Assembly (NCBI GenBank): GCA_003008705.1
Contig: PDUO01000008.1
Coordinates: forward strand, 682,001 to 746,000
Source of the DNA: Pezicula radicicola
Lineage: Eukaryota; Ascomycota; Leotiomycetes; Helotiales; Dermateaceae
DNA length: 64,000 nucleotides
Direction: 5' to 3'
Made by a program: the position numbers and the translations under genes. How positions within the stretch are numbered: the first letter of the stretch is position 1; each line of letters begins with the position of its first letter. This document shows positions 23,941 to 36,000 of this stretch, one piece after another. Below the pieces are notes generated by a model. That model made no database searches. It was not told the origin of the DNA and was given only the letters and a program-made list of their open reading frames with translations.

Positions 23941-25857
23941 ACGGCAGTGCAATCAAATCAAGTTTGCAGACACTCTCAATTCCCTTATGAGCCTCTACTG
24001 GATCCAGACGCCATACGCGTACTGAAGTTGCATCCTGGTGAATTCAAGGAAGATATTCGCTGTTCCCTGGTACATGTCTCGATGTCAGAAATGGTGCTCA
24101 CAAGTAGGCTCTGGGCACCGGAATATTCGGAAAGTCTATTTAGGTCCTGTTTTGGTTCGACTTTCCAGACGCCAGACTATTTGAAAGATCTTCCTTATGA
24201 AAAATCTCAGCTCTATGTTTTCAGATGCTACTATAGACTTTTACACCCTAAAGTTATAGGCTATATACCCTATAAATTAAAAAAAGAACGGGTGGGTCTT
24301 ATTTATAAGCTATACGCCCTATAGTTAGTTCTTCTTTCTTCTATTGTAATCTATGCCCTATAGCCATAGGCCTTGCTCCCTATAAATACAGGCTGTACTC
24401 CCTATAGGTAATTTCCGGGGGCGTCGCGGTACTTAATAATCCTTGGCATATGAACCGAAAGTTCCCAAACGCTAATTGCCACTTTCCTAAGGAAATCGAT
24501 ATATTTCAGAAGTGGGGGATATGAAATAATCTAAAATAAATCACATCTGAAAGCGTCTGATTATTTGATTTCAGTTGGCATATGGTCTGGAAAAGACGTC
24601 TGACGTCTGGAAAGACGAACCAAGCTGGGCCTTAGTCTTGTATGGTGTGGCAACCGCACATCTGAATAGCTTCAATTCAGTCAGTTTATCATATTATTCC
24701 CGTCACTCGATTTCCTCAAACGATCACGTCGATAAGTTCGATGCGCTTTCCTATACTTGAGGCGACCCCGCCATCTCCATCTCTATCCTGTGAGATGGTA
24801 ATTCCTTCGAAGTTATGTCGAGTCTAGCATCTGCTCCGCGCAATTTACGATACACCACTGACACTCGAGCTCTCTGAATTGATCAGATCTGTATTAATCA
24901 ACACGATGATGAAGAAAACACAGTACAGGTAATGGCTATGAGAAACATATACGAGAGGGCAGAACATGTGGTGGCATGGTCTCCAGACTCTCTACCGTAT
25001 CGAATATGTTAGAAACGAGGAAAGTATGGACCTCGTTCACTTATTGCTGTCGACCTAGTTTCATCTCGCTACTGATGCTCGAGACAAGGTGTGTGCTCTG
25101 CTTGGGTTAGTGAAAAATGCAGACAACTTCGGGATTGTTCCCAATTACACTATTCCAGTGAATATGCTCTTTGGAAATGTTATGAAAGCATACACTGTTT
25201 CCAAGCAGAGCTTGAATCTCTTGTCATTTTCCAATCCCCAAAAACGCCCTCACAACTTTCCATCCTAGCTCCCAAGCTTTTCTGAAGGGCATCCTACCAT
25301 TCCAGACAAACTTAGATAGGGACAAGATAAGGATATTCCACAAGAGTGCTAGGCAGCTCTCAGCACGGCCATGATATGGCTCAAGCCAAGACGCAATCAA
25401 GGATGCCCTTTGGCGGTCATTGATTCGGAATACTACAGGTTCTGAGATTACAAAAGACTCGTACGTAGAGAATTACGAACGATTTCTTGAAGCAGAAAGG
25501 TACTCCGAGCGCCTTTTCTCGCATTTAGGTCTTTTCAATCCGAAAGCAATGGCCCATTTTCTGGCTTTGGCAACGTCGGCGGGTGAGAAACGTGATATAG
25601 AATCTGGACGTTTCTACTCTGCTATGAATACTGCCGGCCAAGGTCGATCTTTTACCTTGACTGAGAAATGATATCTTGGCTGGGTGCGAGCTGAAGCTAG
25701 AGTTGGAGATCGTATTGTGATTCTCTTTGGAGATTCAGTGCCATTTGTCATTAGGAGGAAAGGCGAGATGTGGGAGTTGATTGGTGACTGCTATATTCAT
25801 GGTGTCATGAATGGAGAGGCCTTGAAGTATGGTTATCCAGCGGAACTGATTGCATAA
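23941..25857 (+). pseudogene. Decayed HET-domain (heterokaryon incompatibility) gene
   Basis: Fragments in the right order reconstruct a HET-domain protein. They are an N-terminal YEPLLDPDAIRVLKLHPG block (near 23980), FDALSYT then TGA then GDP (24738-24775), IDQICINQHDDEENTVQ (about 24880-24930), then MRNIYERAEHVVAW, TDARDKVCALLGLV (about 25070-25110), and a C-terminal block FTLTEK, stop, YLGWVRAEARVGDRIVILFG ending at TAA 25855-25857. The TGA in place of the conserved Trp of SYTWGD, another TGA at 25669-25671 and several frame breaks show it is dead. A TIR element (24140-24634) splits the N-terminal part. Intact HET proteins mediate nonself recognition after hyphal fusion. The transition-type stops fit RIP, but RIP was not tested statistically. 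Confidence 0.8.
24140..24634. mobile_element. TIR element inside the HET pseudogene
   Basis: About 495 bp with inverted repeats of roughly 35 bp. The core GGTTCGACTTTCCAGACG (24154-24171) matches the complement of 24604-24621 with one mismatch, and outer bases also align (TTAGGTCC versus TAAGGCCC). Flanks share GTCT but the target duplication is not clean. The interior is low-complexity, with repeated CCCTATA motifs, and has no ORF. Confidence 0.7.
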
Positions 25858-27115
25858 TGCTCAGCTGCTGATTCTGGTAGTGACTTCGTTACACTCCACT
25901 GCACTCTAGTTGCCAACATCAACTGCAGTGAGCGAAGATCTTCCAAAAATCTATCATCTTGAGAAAAGAACGATCAAAAGACTGCAGCTTCAATCTTTCC
26001 ATCTAATTCCATAACATCTCAAGATCTGCACGTTCTCAACCTTGGGATAGATCAGCAGCAGAGATGATTGAGCCTTAGCGATTGGATTTTCAACTCAATC
26101 TGCTAGCATCGCGATTTGTAATTACAAACTAGGTATGTGATCTTTGTTTCTTGATTGCTTTGACGAGCAACAATTCACCTTTGAAAATACCATAGTCTGC
26201 GAGCTCTTCATTCACCACAGGCTTCAACACATTTCAACGCTCTTCAACATTTAAAAATTCTCAACCCCTTATAACTCTGCAACCTTCAACACTTTTTATC
26301 CTTCACTATTCTTCACCCTTCAACTTCTTCGCCCTTCAACTCTCTTCAAATTCTAACCTCAAAGCTATTTTGCAAGAGTAGCAGCTACGAAACATCATTA
26401 GGCTGGTTCCGTTGCAACTTGATCAGTCGCCTTTCGCTGCACATCCAACAACACGAAACAGCGAACATTCTCACCAGCCACAGAGCATTGAACCCTTTTG
26501 AAAGTAAGCTTCTTTCTTCAACTATCTCTCGTGGCTTCTTCTTCGGCCACTTTTCTACCTCCTCAATAGTCGATCATCCTCGATCTATCCAACTTCAACA
26601 CCGATCTAACCTTCATTGTCTGTCTTCCCTTGTCCCCTCAGCCAATAATTATCAGCATTATCATCTTAGCAATCCAAAAGGCCTGAGAAGAATTCTTCTC
26701 ACTACTTCACCTTTTGCCTCAATATCTTCACTTTCACTTTCATCTCAGAACCAGCCTTTTTTTCTGGCTGAAACAGCAGCGCGCCTTCAACCAAAATCAC
26801 AAGTAACCATCACCTGCGCCGTATCCTTCTTTCTCAAGTTTAGTCGGTACCTTCTCTCACATTCTAAACTTCCATATCTTCTTTGCTGCACGTTGTCCAC
26901 TCATAGTTTTTCATTTATCAACTAACATAAGGCGAAAACTCTACTGACATCACAATTGCACAGATTGGCTTTGATTGAAGCTGTATTTTTTTCTGAACTT
27001 AATCGTCTAAAGGTATAGTCCTCGTCTCTTTCCGCTTCAACATTGCTCTTCACAAAAACATTGACTGACTCAAAGTATAGATCTTTCTTTCAGCTCATGA
27101 TTCATTTCGCCCCTC
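25858..27115. promoter_or_regulatory. Promoter and pyrimidine-rich leader of the SNF2-family gene
   Basis: No gene. The interval 26200-26950 is strongly C/T-rich on the plus strand, with TTCAAC repeated about nine times between 26225 and 26350. The 168-codon frame at 26419 lacks an ATG start and has leader-like composition, so I treat this as a long 5' untranslated region and promoter. Confidence 0.5.
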
Positions 27116-30100
27116 ATGAGTGAACGAGGAACACCGGGAGCCCCTTCTGGTGGCAATTCCCGTCGAGATGTTGCCAGTGAGCAGCTCAAGAGGTTCGCAA
27201 ATGCTCGAGCTGAAGCGACAAAGCGCAAGGAAATTGAAGCTTCTACTGGCCCCGATGCCCATGAATTAGGAATCCAGTCACAAAATTTAGATGTGGATAC
27301 ATCAGCACAAATTTTAAACAAGGCCCCTCCTGTTCCCCAGACCCAAGCACAAAGAAGCGAGTCCGAAAACATTAATACGGAGACGCCAGCAAAACATTCA
27401 GATGAAGCTGAGATCAGTAGTGACCGAGTTAACAACGATGAAAATAGCGAGGGAGGCACAGCGAGCTCGCCAAATTGCCGAACAAAAAGCGGCAAAGCTG
27501 GCCAGAGAACGAAATTCTGGGACATCACACAATACAATAGCCAAACCAGCAAAGAGGGTGTCACAGTCTGCAGCGAGGGGAAATATATCGGGGATTTTAA
27601 AACTTGTCGAAAACGCCAACTCTGTCATGGAAACTGGTGTCGAAGATAGCCAAGAGGCGATGCCGATCATCACAGCATCCACGAAGCAGTCTCAATTAGA
27701 TTGCCTTCTGAAAAACTTTCCAGAAGATGGGAACATGGCACAAGCAAGGCGAGACCGAGTGAATATAGACAGAGCCAGTAAAGGATTTGGATTCGGTCGA
27801 TGTACTGCAGTAGATGGAATGTGGCTTATTAAGGGGATGCTAACAAGTAAGTTTTGTGACTGTTTCTCTCGCATTTTGCGGTAATGCTTTTGCACTTGCT
27901 GAAAAACTTGTTTAAGGAATTTATAATCACCAGCTCATCGGGGCAAACTTCATGCTCGGAAGAGAGTGCTATGTTGATAACGGCCCTCGAGGTGGCCTAT
28001 TGTGCGACACCATGGTAAGCTATGACATTCGTTCCTCCACTCAGAAAATCCACACTAACAGCAGTTCAGGGCCTGGGAAAGACAGTTCAAGTTTGCACAG
28101 TGAGATAGCTATCTATTTGCTGCGTCGAACTTGCTAATGTTAATAGACTATGGTTGCAAATCCCCCAGGACGAAAAGTGGCTAGATCTAAGAGATCAACA
28201 CTCATTGTGGTTCCAAATAGTCTAGTAAGTTTTGTTCAAGGTAAACCTCTGTTCATTAATGGCCTGAGACTAATATCACCTCAAGTTAAAACAGTGGGAG
28301 AGAGAAATCATCAAGCATTGTGGAGAGGAGGCATTTACCATGTACTTTTACAAGCATAATGCTGAGTCCACAATGCCAATTCGCTCTCTTCAAGGTATGG
28401 ACATTGTGCTAACGACATATCACGAGCTTCGGAAGAGTTGTCCTTATCCAAGTACAAAACTTGAAAAAGAGTTGAAGAAGCAAGATCAAGAAAGCAATAG
28501 GGAAATTCGCAAGGCTCGGCGTAAGAATAAAGGCGCACAGACTGCTGCTCAAGACGAAGAAACAAATGGAATTGAGATATGGATTGACGAAAACAGAAAG
28601 AAAGGAGGCCATTTACATCGAATCGAATGGTACCGAGTAAGTTACAATGACCCGACTACAACGAAAAATGAATGCCAGCTAAATTCTTAATAGATAGTGT
28701 TAGACGAGGCTGTAAGTTCAACAATGCTTAGTCGCCTCTTGTACTAACACCATGCAGCACGAAATCAAGAATCATGTCACGAAAGCGAGTTTGGCTGCCA
28801 ATGCCCTTATGGGAGAACATAGATGGCTTGTTACTGGAGTATGGTTCTTGCAGAAGTAGTTTTTCTCCAGAGTAATGCTGACAATTTTAGACACCGTTTA
28901 TGAACCGAACAGAAGGTATCATGCTCAGGACTGTTTAATATGTTCTAGAGTGCTAATACAGACTAGAGTTCTATCCCTACTTTAGGTTTTTAAAGGACCA
29001 AAGAGTTACTTCATTTCATAAGTCAGTTAAGCACAAAGCAAAATAACAAAGTTCCACTAACAACTTTCTAGATTTCAAGAAGACTTTTGCAATACTAGAG
29101 AGGTTAGTCCATGTCTTGTGCTATTCTTTGCTTATCTCAGCTAAATTTGACTACCAGAAACGCTGTTGGAAGAACCTCGACGATCTTCTTGGGCCTATGA
29201 TGATTCAGTAAGTACTTTCTTGTGTTTCCAAGGAAGATTTCTTACTTACACAAGTTCTCAGTCGTACACAAAAGGAGATGATATTGGGGCGCCCCATTAT
29301 TTCTTTGCCAAAATTACACAAAGATGTCTTGTGGGTTAAACAGCTCCCCGCAGAGGAACTCTTCTATCGAGCAATAGAAGATCGCCTGCGTGAAGCAGTC
29401 AGTGCAGAATATATTAAAGGAGATCCAAAAGAGGCTTTAACTTATTTTGTTGGACAGCTCAATTTGTTCCGACGGTAATCAATCAATGCCTCTCTCGCGA
29501 TAAAGAAAAGTCCGAGGTTTGCTAACCAGCTATGCTAGGGCTGCTGCTCATCCACTTCTTATCGAGCCTCAAATAAAGGTTTGAAATCTGCCTTGTTAAA
29601 AGTGCTTATTGCTTACATTCGATAGCTTATATTTACAATAGCCCAACTCCAGAAAATCGCACAAAACCTACGAGATCTTCAAGCAAAGAGTCCTGGCTTG
29701 GACATGACAATCCATGATCGTAAGCACTTTACTTTCCATGTTACTCCAGCCTGAACTAAAAATGAATCAGAGATTCAAAATTGGATTCAAGAGAAGGAGG
29801 CCGAAGGAGATACTGCTGAAAACTTTACTCTCTCTGACCTCGGTATCTGTAGCCTTTGTGAAGAGCACGTTCAGAAAGAAAATAATCCAAAGATCATTCC
29901 CAAATGCAAGCATTTGTTTTGCGAGGAATGCTTGGAAACAGAAATTAGGAGCCAGAAAGAAGAGGGATCTGGGGTAAGTTCGTGCATTGATCCTTTTGGG
30001 CACTTATTAAGTTTTTTTTTTTTTTTTCAGATTCTCTCATGTCCTGAATGTCAAAGGAATTTTGATGAGGAAAAGGTTGAATCTTTCGAAATCAATATAC

Positions 30101-31103
30101 CTGAGAAGGTTGACAAGGATCTCAAGCGACATGGAAATCTTGCCAAAGGAAAGGATTATCAGGGCATTAGGCCTAAAGATATGCAAGCTTCACAATGGCT
30201 ATCCAGAACTGATGATGGGCAATTAAAGTTGGTGCAGACCGTCAAGATGAGGTTCTTGAAGGCATATTTGAAGAAATGCATTGCAGATGCACCAGAAGAC
30301 AAGATTATAATCTTCTCAGAGTGGAAAGAATTTTCTACTGTAATTGGGCGTATTCTGGCTGACGTGGAAATCGGGTTCATTTATTTTATGGTATGTTGGC
30401 TGCCTTTTATCAATCACGGATTTGTTACTTCTCAGCAGAAATGGCTAATTAGATGAAGGGTGAAATGGACGACAACCAACGTGACTTAGCCATTCAGGCT
30501 TTTCGCGAAAAACCTGAGATACAGGTCATGGTGGCCAGTTTAAAATGTGGTGGAGTGGGTTTGAATCTGGAGTTCGCCAACAGAATAATCTCTCTGTAAG
30601 CTTCTTTCTATAGCTTAATCATTAACCTATTAACAAAATTTTAGTGATCTGTGGTGGAACAATTGCATGTAAGTAGGCTTTTAGACCAAACAAGTGAAAA
30701 TCACACTAACCACATATCTAGAGAACAGCAAGCCCTGGGTCGTGTCTATCGCATTGGGCAGAACAAGGAGGTTTATTTTACACGACCTCTCATCAAAAAC
30801 ACCATTGATGAGAGAATGTTCAAACGTAAGTTTCTATGCGAAGCTATAGTGGTTTCAGATCTAAAATCGTTCTCAGTACAAGAGGCTAAGAAGGGTCTCG
30901 TCGACGCGAGAATGAAAAATCTCAGTCATGAGGAATTGATGGGGATGCTAGGCCGTGTTAAAAAAGGCAAGTCAGATCAAACTTAGTCTCATCAGAAGCC
31001 AGCTAACAGAGTCTCAGATAAAAACGGCCGGTTGAAGATCTTGCAAGACTACGAAGATACTGTCGACACCGGCCCTGAACTGAAATATGAAGACGAAGCG
31101 TAA
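27116..31103 (+). CDS. SNF2-family ATPase with RING finger (Rad16/HLTF-like)
   Basis: A many-exon gene for a Swi2/Snf2 helicase-like ATPase with a RING inserted between the two ATPase lobes, the layout of Rad16/HLTF-type DNA-repair ubiquitin ligases. Visible in order: a charged N-terminus; YNHQLIGANFML; Walker A DTMGLGKTVQ (exon from 28070); TLIVVPNSL; WEREI; motif II as DEA (28703-28711) plus H after an intron, giving DEAHEIKN; WLVTGTPFMNRTE; an LFYRAIEDRLREAV segment; a C3HC4 RING (29848-30053); IIIFSEW; GGVGLNLEFANRII; and EQQALGRVYRIGQ (near 30730). The end fits a GC-AG intron at 30967-31017, with stop at 31101-31103. Two junctions are unresolved: about 27293-27401, where an intron in the N-terminus is needed to change frame, and about 28915-28970, where no splice pair kept frame. 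A one-base deletion there is possible. Confidence 0.75.
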
Positions 31104-32524
31104 TACACAGGGGCGAATTCTTGCGGTTGATATCTTCACAATATCTTGGGATAATGGGAGGTTTCACTTGGCATCCAAAAAAAAAAACATCATCATGTTT
31201 ACACTTGCATTTTCATGGCTCAAATCTGCTTAGGGTTAAAAACTTTCATTGCCGGCGCAGCATCTGACCTTATTAATTTCAAAATTCATTTCAAGGCGCG
31301 GCATTGTTTGCGGGTGGATATCTCTGGTAGCAAAAGCATGGCTGCCGCTTGGTGTTTGGAAACATCTCTCGATTTGTTTTCAGCATTTTCAAGGCGCGAT
31401 ATTGCTGGGTGGATATCTCAAACGCATTGCGGATTGCACATCATATCAAAAGTATTCATTAATTCGGGGTTGATATTTATACAATAGGCTTTTTTCTTGC
31501 ATTTTGTGGGCTTTGTTTCAGTGCTTAATTCTTGATTTGACTTGACTGACTGTTTGCGTGATTGTTGGAAAGTGAAATTGTTGTGTTGAGGCGAGGTGTT
31601 TTCTGTAGGTAGTTGGAATGGTTTCTGTGAAGTGTCAATCCTGGTGGAAACTAAATGTATAAATCTAGAAGAAGAGTTAGGGAAGGTGTATAGTAACTTA
31701 TAATAGAGTATTTTTGTGATTTTTGTAGAGGGCGTTGTAATCAGGAGTGGTACGTTAAGCGAGCTATGTATCTCGCTTAATTAATTTTGCAAACCCCTTT
31801 GCTAAACAGTGTTCAATCTCCTTTTTAGTTAAGTAGTATAGTTGAGGTTTGTATATTATTTAGATTCGGTTAGGGACTTAAAACAATTCATTACTCAAGT
31901 CAAAGAAATTCTTAAGTTGTTGCGCTTCTATGCTACTCTTACTTTGTATCCTAGCTATATAAATTTAAGTAATAGTCTACCTTTACAGAAGTACCAACAA
32001 ATTTTTGAATTTCACTGATTCATAAACTGGTTGAGATATCTCTACTTAATTAGACTAAAATCTAATTAATAAAGCATAGCTTGAATTTCCTTCCTCTTGA
32101 CTTTTACTTCATTTATAACTAAGCTAGGCATCGAGAGGCTGTTGTAGCTTACAATGTAAGCACAAACAATGAAAAACAAGTTGAACTGAAAGATTATTAG
32201 GTGCACATTGAAGCAACAGCTTGGGGCTGCTTTGCCCTCTGAAGCTCGGAGTTTCTCTTATACAATTATCGAGGGTTCTGCCTCCGCTAGTTTCTAACTC
32301 AAGGATAGTAGAAATTCAGACTTAGTAGAAGAAGAAAAATTGTTGTTAAGTTAAATACTGTCGCCAATCTTTTCTGAAAATAGTGGTAGAGGCTTAGGCT
32401 TTGTGAGATTCACCAATAATATGAACTGGCAGGCAACACATTGCGATATGGCATACATGCGAGCCATCATAGAACCCTTGTAAAAATAACGCAACGTCGT
32501 CTTTCGTCTTGAGAACGCTGTGAT
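31104..32524. other. Gene-free stretch downstream of the SNF2 gene
   Basis: No gene seen. It holds an A-run near 31178-31188 and a partial direct repeat: TTTCAAGGCGCG followed by GGGTGGATATCTC occurs near 31289 and again near 31383. The rest is AT-rich. Confidence 0.5.
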
Positions 32525-32880
32525 TTAACACATAAAGCGCGAAAGACCAACTCGCATTTCATGTTTTCCACGGTTTGGTTGCCCACAGTCCATTGTAATA
32601 ATGACGATCGAGCTCTTTCCTCCAAACGATCCACACTCCATATTATGGTATGTTTTACTAAGCATAACTACCACTATGTCGCTGGGCATCTGCTTGACTT
32701 CTTCTCGCTTAAACTCCTCGAGCCAGCATTGTCAATTTTCTACTGGTTCTGCAAATGGTTCCATTATTTTGAACAAAGAAATCGTGGGTGCTGATTTCGT
32801 AAAGTTCGCAAGTAGATCGTTCGCCCATTCTGCTTTCGCTAGCCATTCCCGATTAACTATGATTTTTGTGGATTAACAAA
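32525..32880 (-). pseudogene. Coding remnant with one in-frame TGA
   Basis: On the minus strand one frame runs from about 32880 to TAA at 32525-32527 with a single TGA near 32730. It has coding-like content (REWLAKAEWANDLLANF, then EEFKREEVKQMPSDIVVVML). The TGA falls where a Trp would fit. No family was recognised and no start codon is obvious, so it is probably a fragment of a decayed gene. Confidence 0.35.
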
Positions 32881-33997
32881 ATATTGTCTACGGAAGCTTT
32901 ACCAACCATCTCAATAATTCTCTGCAAAACAGGGCCGACTCCACAATCCACTTACCGACGCAACTCTAACACGGCACAAAAAATGCAAGGTGTAGAGCTC
33001 CCTCTGGCCCCTTCTGTTAAAATGGCCACTGTAGATCGAAAACCTCACTTTAGCTCCACAAATTTAGTCATAGTCGCTCTTTTATCTCGAGTGTAACTTC
33101 AAAAGTAGTTCAATTTCATATGTAACTTTCGACGTGCCCTCCATTAACGAATTCGAAAATACAACAATACAAAACGTAACGGGTAAAAGTCTCGAATCAC
33201 TACCATATAGGATGCTTGCTTGAGCAAATAGGAAAAAGACGTTCAATACAGTAGTAGAATTATGCATATATAAAGGAAGAATGTGTCTCTCGTTAGATGC
33301 TTTGACGTTCAAGGCTGCCAAACAAAAGCAGGTTAACCTAAAAATTGTTTTAGGCAATTTGTTCTTTACAACAAGGAAGTTTTTTCCCTTTTTCTTTTTG
33401 GATAGCAAAAGATAATTACGCAGGATATGCTAAAAGAATAGCTACCAGAGATATCGTCCCTTCTAGCTGCTAGTCGTGTTATAATCTAGGACCATGTTAC
33501 ATAATCTAGCTTCGTATTTACCAAGTTAAAAATCTATAGCGAATCTATTCCAAATAATCTGGTGGATTGAATTAAGTTTCTTTCCCCCGATTCTTGGAAC
33601 TCAAACCAAATAAAGAGTTTGAAACGGAAACATTATATTGTCAATTGCGCTCTTATTGCTGCCGAACCAAGAACTCGAGTAAACTGCAAGAATAAAAAGA
33701 AAAAGTATAGCCTCTGATAGAAAGGAAGGTATTACCGCCCCTGCAAGACGGCAATGCTGCCCTTATCTAGCTTGTTGAGGGACTGGCACTCTCTTCCTAT
33801 CTGAGCTTTCAGGAACTGATTTCCTCGCTAAATCGCAATTCCATTGGATATTGCTACGAGGCAGTAAAGTACAAAAGAGTCCAATGCAATTGAAATTAAT
33901 ATTTTCATATTTACCTCCGTCTACCTAACGCCCGCTAACCATGTGCAGATATTGTTCCCATATGTACGCCACATACAAGTCATAAACAAGCTATGTC
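32881..33997. other. Gene-free stretch downstream of the GH79-like gene
   Basis: Short frames only on both strands. This is the 3' side of the minus-strand GH79-like gene. Confidence 0.5.
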
Positions 33998-36000
33998 TCA
34001 AAAGTTAAGAATCACAGCACTACTAGCCGGAACCGAAACCTGGAATGATCCATCAACCACAATAATAGTCTCCCCGACTGTGATATTATTCAGCCGTACA
34101 GGCCGTCCCTCATCCAAATCAAACTCATAAGACCAGCCATCAAACGTGATGCCTCTACGAGCATCACTCCCATCAGCCAGTAACCTCTGTATAGTGATTT
34201 CTGTCCCATCCGCCAGCCCGAGATCCAGGGTATACGTATTATTTGGTCTCGTTCCTGGAGTAATGTGCCCACTTAAAGCAGTGGTGTTATACTCCTGCAA
34301 ATTCAAAATCGTCGCTCGTACCAAGTTTCCATTGGTATACGCCGTATACGCTGCCTCATAATCACTTCCCATATCTAAATTTACAATTTGAGGTGTCGCT
34401 TCAGTGATATTTCCTAACATAGTTGCCACCGCAATGTTGCCGTAATATGGAGCCATTGTTTGCTTGGTGAGATTAGCTGTCGTGATAGGTTGCCAACTTC
34501 CATATCTGAAATCGGTGCCTTGCTGCATATGAATACGTGATATGCCGAGAGTGGCGGCAAAGAGCATGTAGTCTAGTGTCCACAGGGCGTTGCCAAATGT
34601 ACCAAGGATACCTTTGGGGCCAAATGTGTTGCTGGTAAGTGAGTTTGCTTCGTTGAGGATTAGAGAGATTTGCGTTGTTGGGCTTTTGGGATCGACAAGC
34701 GACGCGTTGGAGAGGGTGATGAGTTCTTGTTGGAGTTGACTGCTCAGGCTTAGGGCTACGTTTGTGTGGTTCATCAAGGTGCCTTGGAGTGAGACACCAG
34801 GAGTACGAGTGTCGCCCATATAACTGCACATATGATTAGTGAGATGAAAGCGAAAGGGATTTCTTATAGGCTTACTGATGTACTGAAATGAGCTTAATGG
34901 TCCTATTTTCATTAAGTCCGTTGGCAAATGTCGCTTGTGGACTAAAACCACGGTAAGCGTATGAGGGTCCAACATAGCCATAAGTCGCGTCAGTTTCCAA
35001 AGTAAGGCATGCTGCGTCCAAAGCCGCTTTAATAGCCGCTGTTCCATTCTTCCACTGGTCAATGTAAAGACTGTAGTTCCAAGGATCTGTTCTCAGCTGT
35101 ACTGGTTGTCCACCATCGTAGAGATCAGGCTCATTTCCATATTCCCACCAAAGCAAGTTATCATTCTGAAGTGCTGCACATGCTAAGGGGACTGTATCAA
35201 GAAGCGATTGCCAACCTGCTGGTGTGTTTGCGAGACCAAGGTTGAAACCATGGGTGAATTTCGTGTTTGGCCAGGCATTATAAGATTCAAAAAATGAGGG
35301 TCCCACGTGCACTGTTGTTGGGTAGTTTGGAGTAGCTGCGTAGTCGTAGACTCCTACTACAGCAGTTTCTTGGGAAGAATCATAAAGAGCATAGTCTTGG
35401 GTATTGCCTCCGACTCTAATGTATGGCTTGGTGCCAGAGATGTTGCCGATGTTGTTCAGTAAATTGTCTGAGAAAGTGTTTGGTGACGAGTTGTTCCCTG
35501 CTAAAGTTTAGTAGAGGTAATTTTGAGGTGGAGTTTATATTTACCAGCAAAGTCTGCAAAGAAAGCAAATTCAATTGCAAAGCTGACAAAAGCTGCCAAG
35601 ATCGGTGGGAAGGTACTCGCTGCTGGCGCAACGGAGCTTATGGAAATGGTGGAATTGGACATCGTAGACGTACTACTAGAACCACCTCCAGAATGATGTT
35701 GTTCTCTTCTCCTTTTTCGTGCTGGAAGATAAACCGCGAGTGAGATGGTCAAAGCGAGAAGAGCAATGCTAGTAATGGCCAGGAAGACGAATAATGGCCT
35801 CGCTAGAAATGAATGCCAAAGTCGTTGTATCCGCCACTTGGTATCCAAATACGATTCCTTGGCTTGCTGCACAATCAATTAGTACTTTTCAAGAGATGAA
35901 TTGTGCGCTTATATATAATAACGAAGAAAGGTAAGGATACTCCCACAACTAGAACACAGGCCCCACGTGACATTCCCCACGTCAGAGGTCTTACGATCAT
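33998..36000 (-). CDS. Membrane-anchored GH79-like glycoside hydrolase
   Basis: Exons 35866-35545, 35497-34876 and 34823-33998 join in frame. The reading frame upstream has no ATG near 35866. A good acceptor there (branch TACTAAT, then GTGCAG) pairs with a GTAAGA donor at 35994, making a six-base first exon ATGATC (36000-35995) and a 591-residue protein. Residues about 20-45 form a single transmembrane helix (FVFLAITSIALLALTISLAV) followed by basic residues, typical of a type II anchor; a Ser-rich linker follows. The catalytic barrel shows IRVGGNTQDY, WWEYGNEPDLY (Glu of NEP as acid/base) and SLILNEANS (Glu as nucleophile), plus a C-terminal beta-domain. This is the beta-glucuronidase-like GH79 pattern. 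Substrate is inferred only, and the tiny first exon needs transcript proof. Confidence 0.8.

Noticed and set aside
26419..26925. 168-codon plus-strand open frame
   Set aside because: No ATG at its start, composition matches the surrounding pyrimidine-rich leader, no family resemblance.
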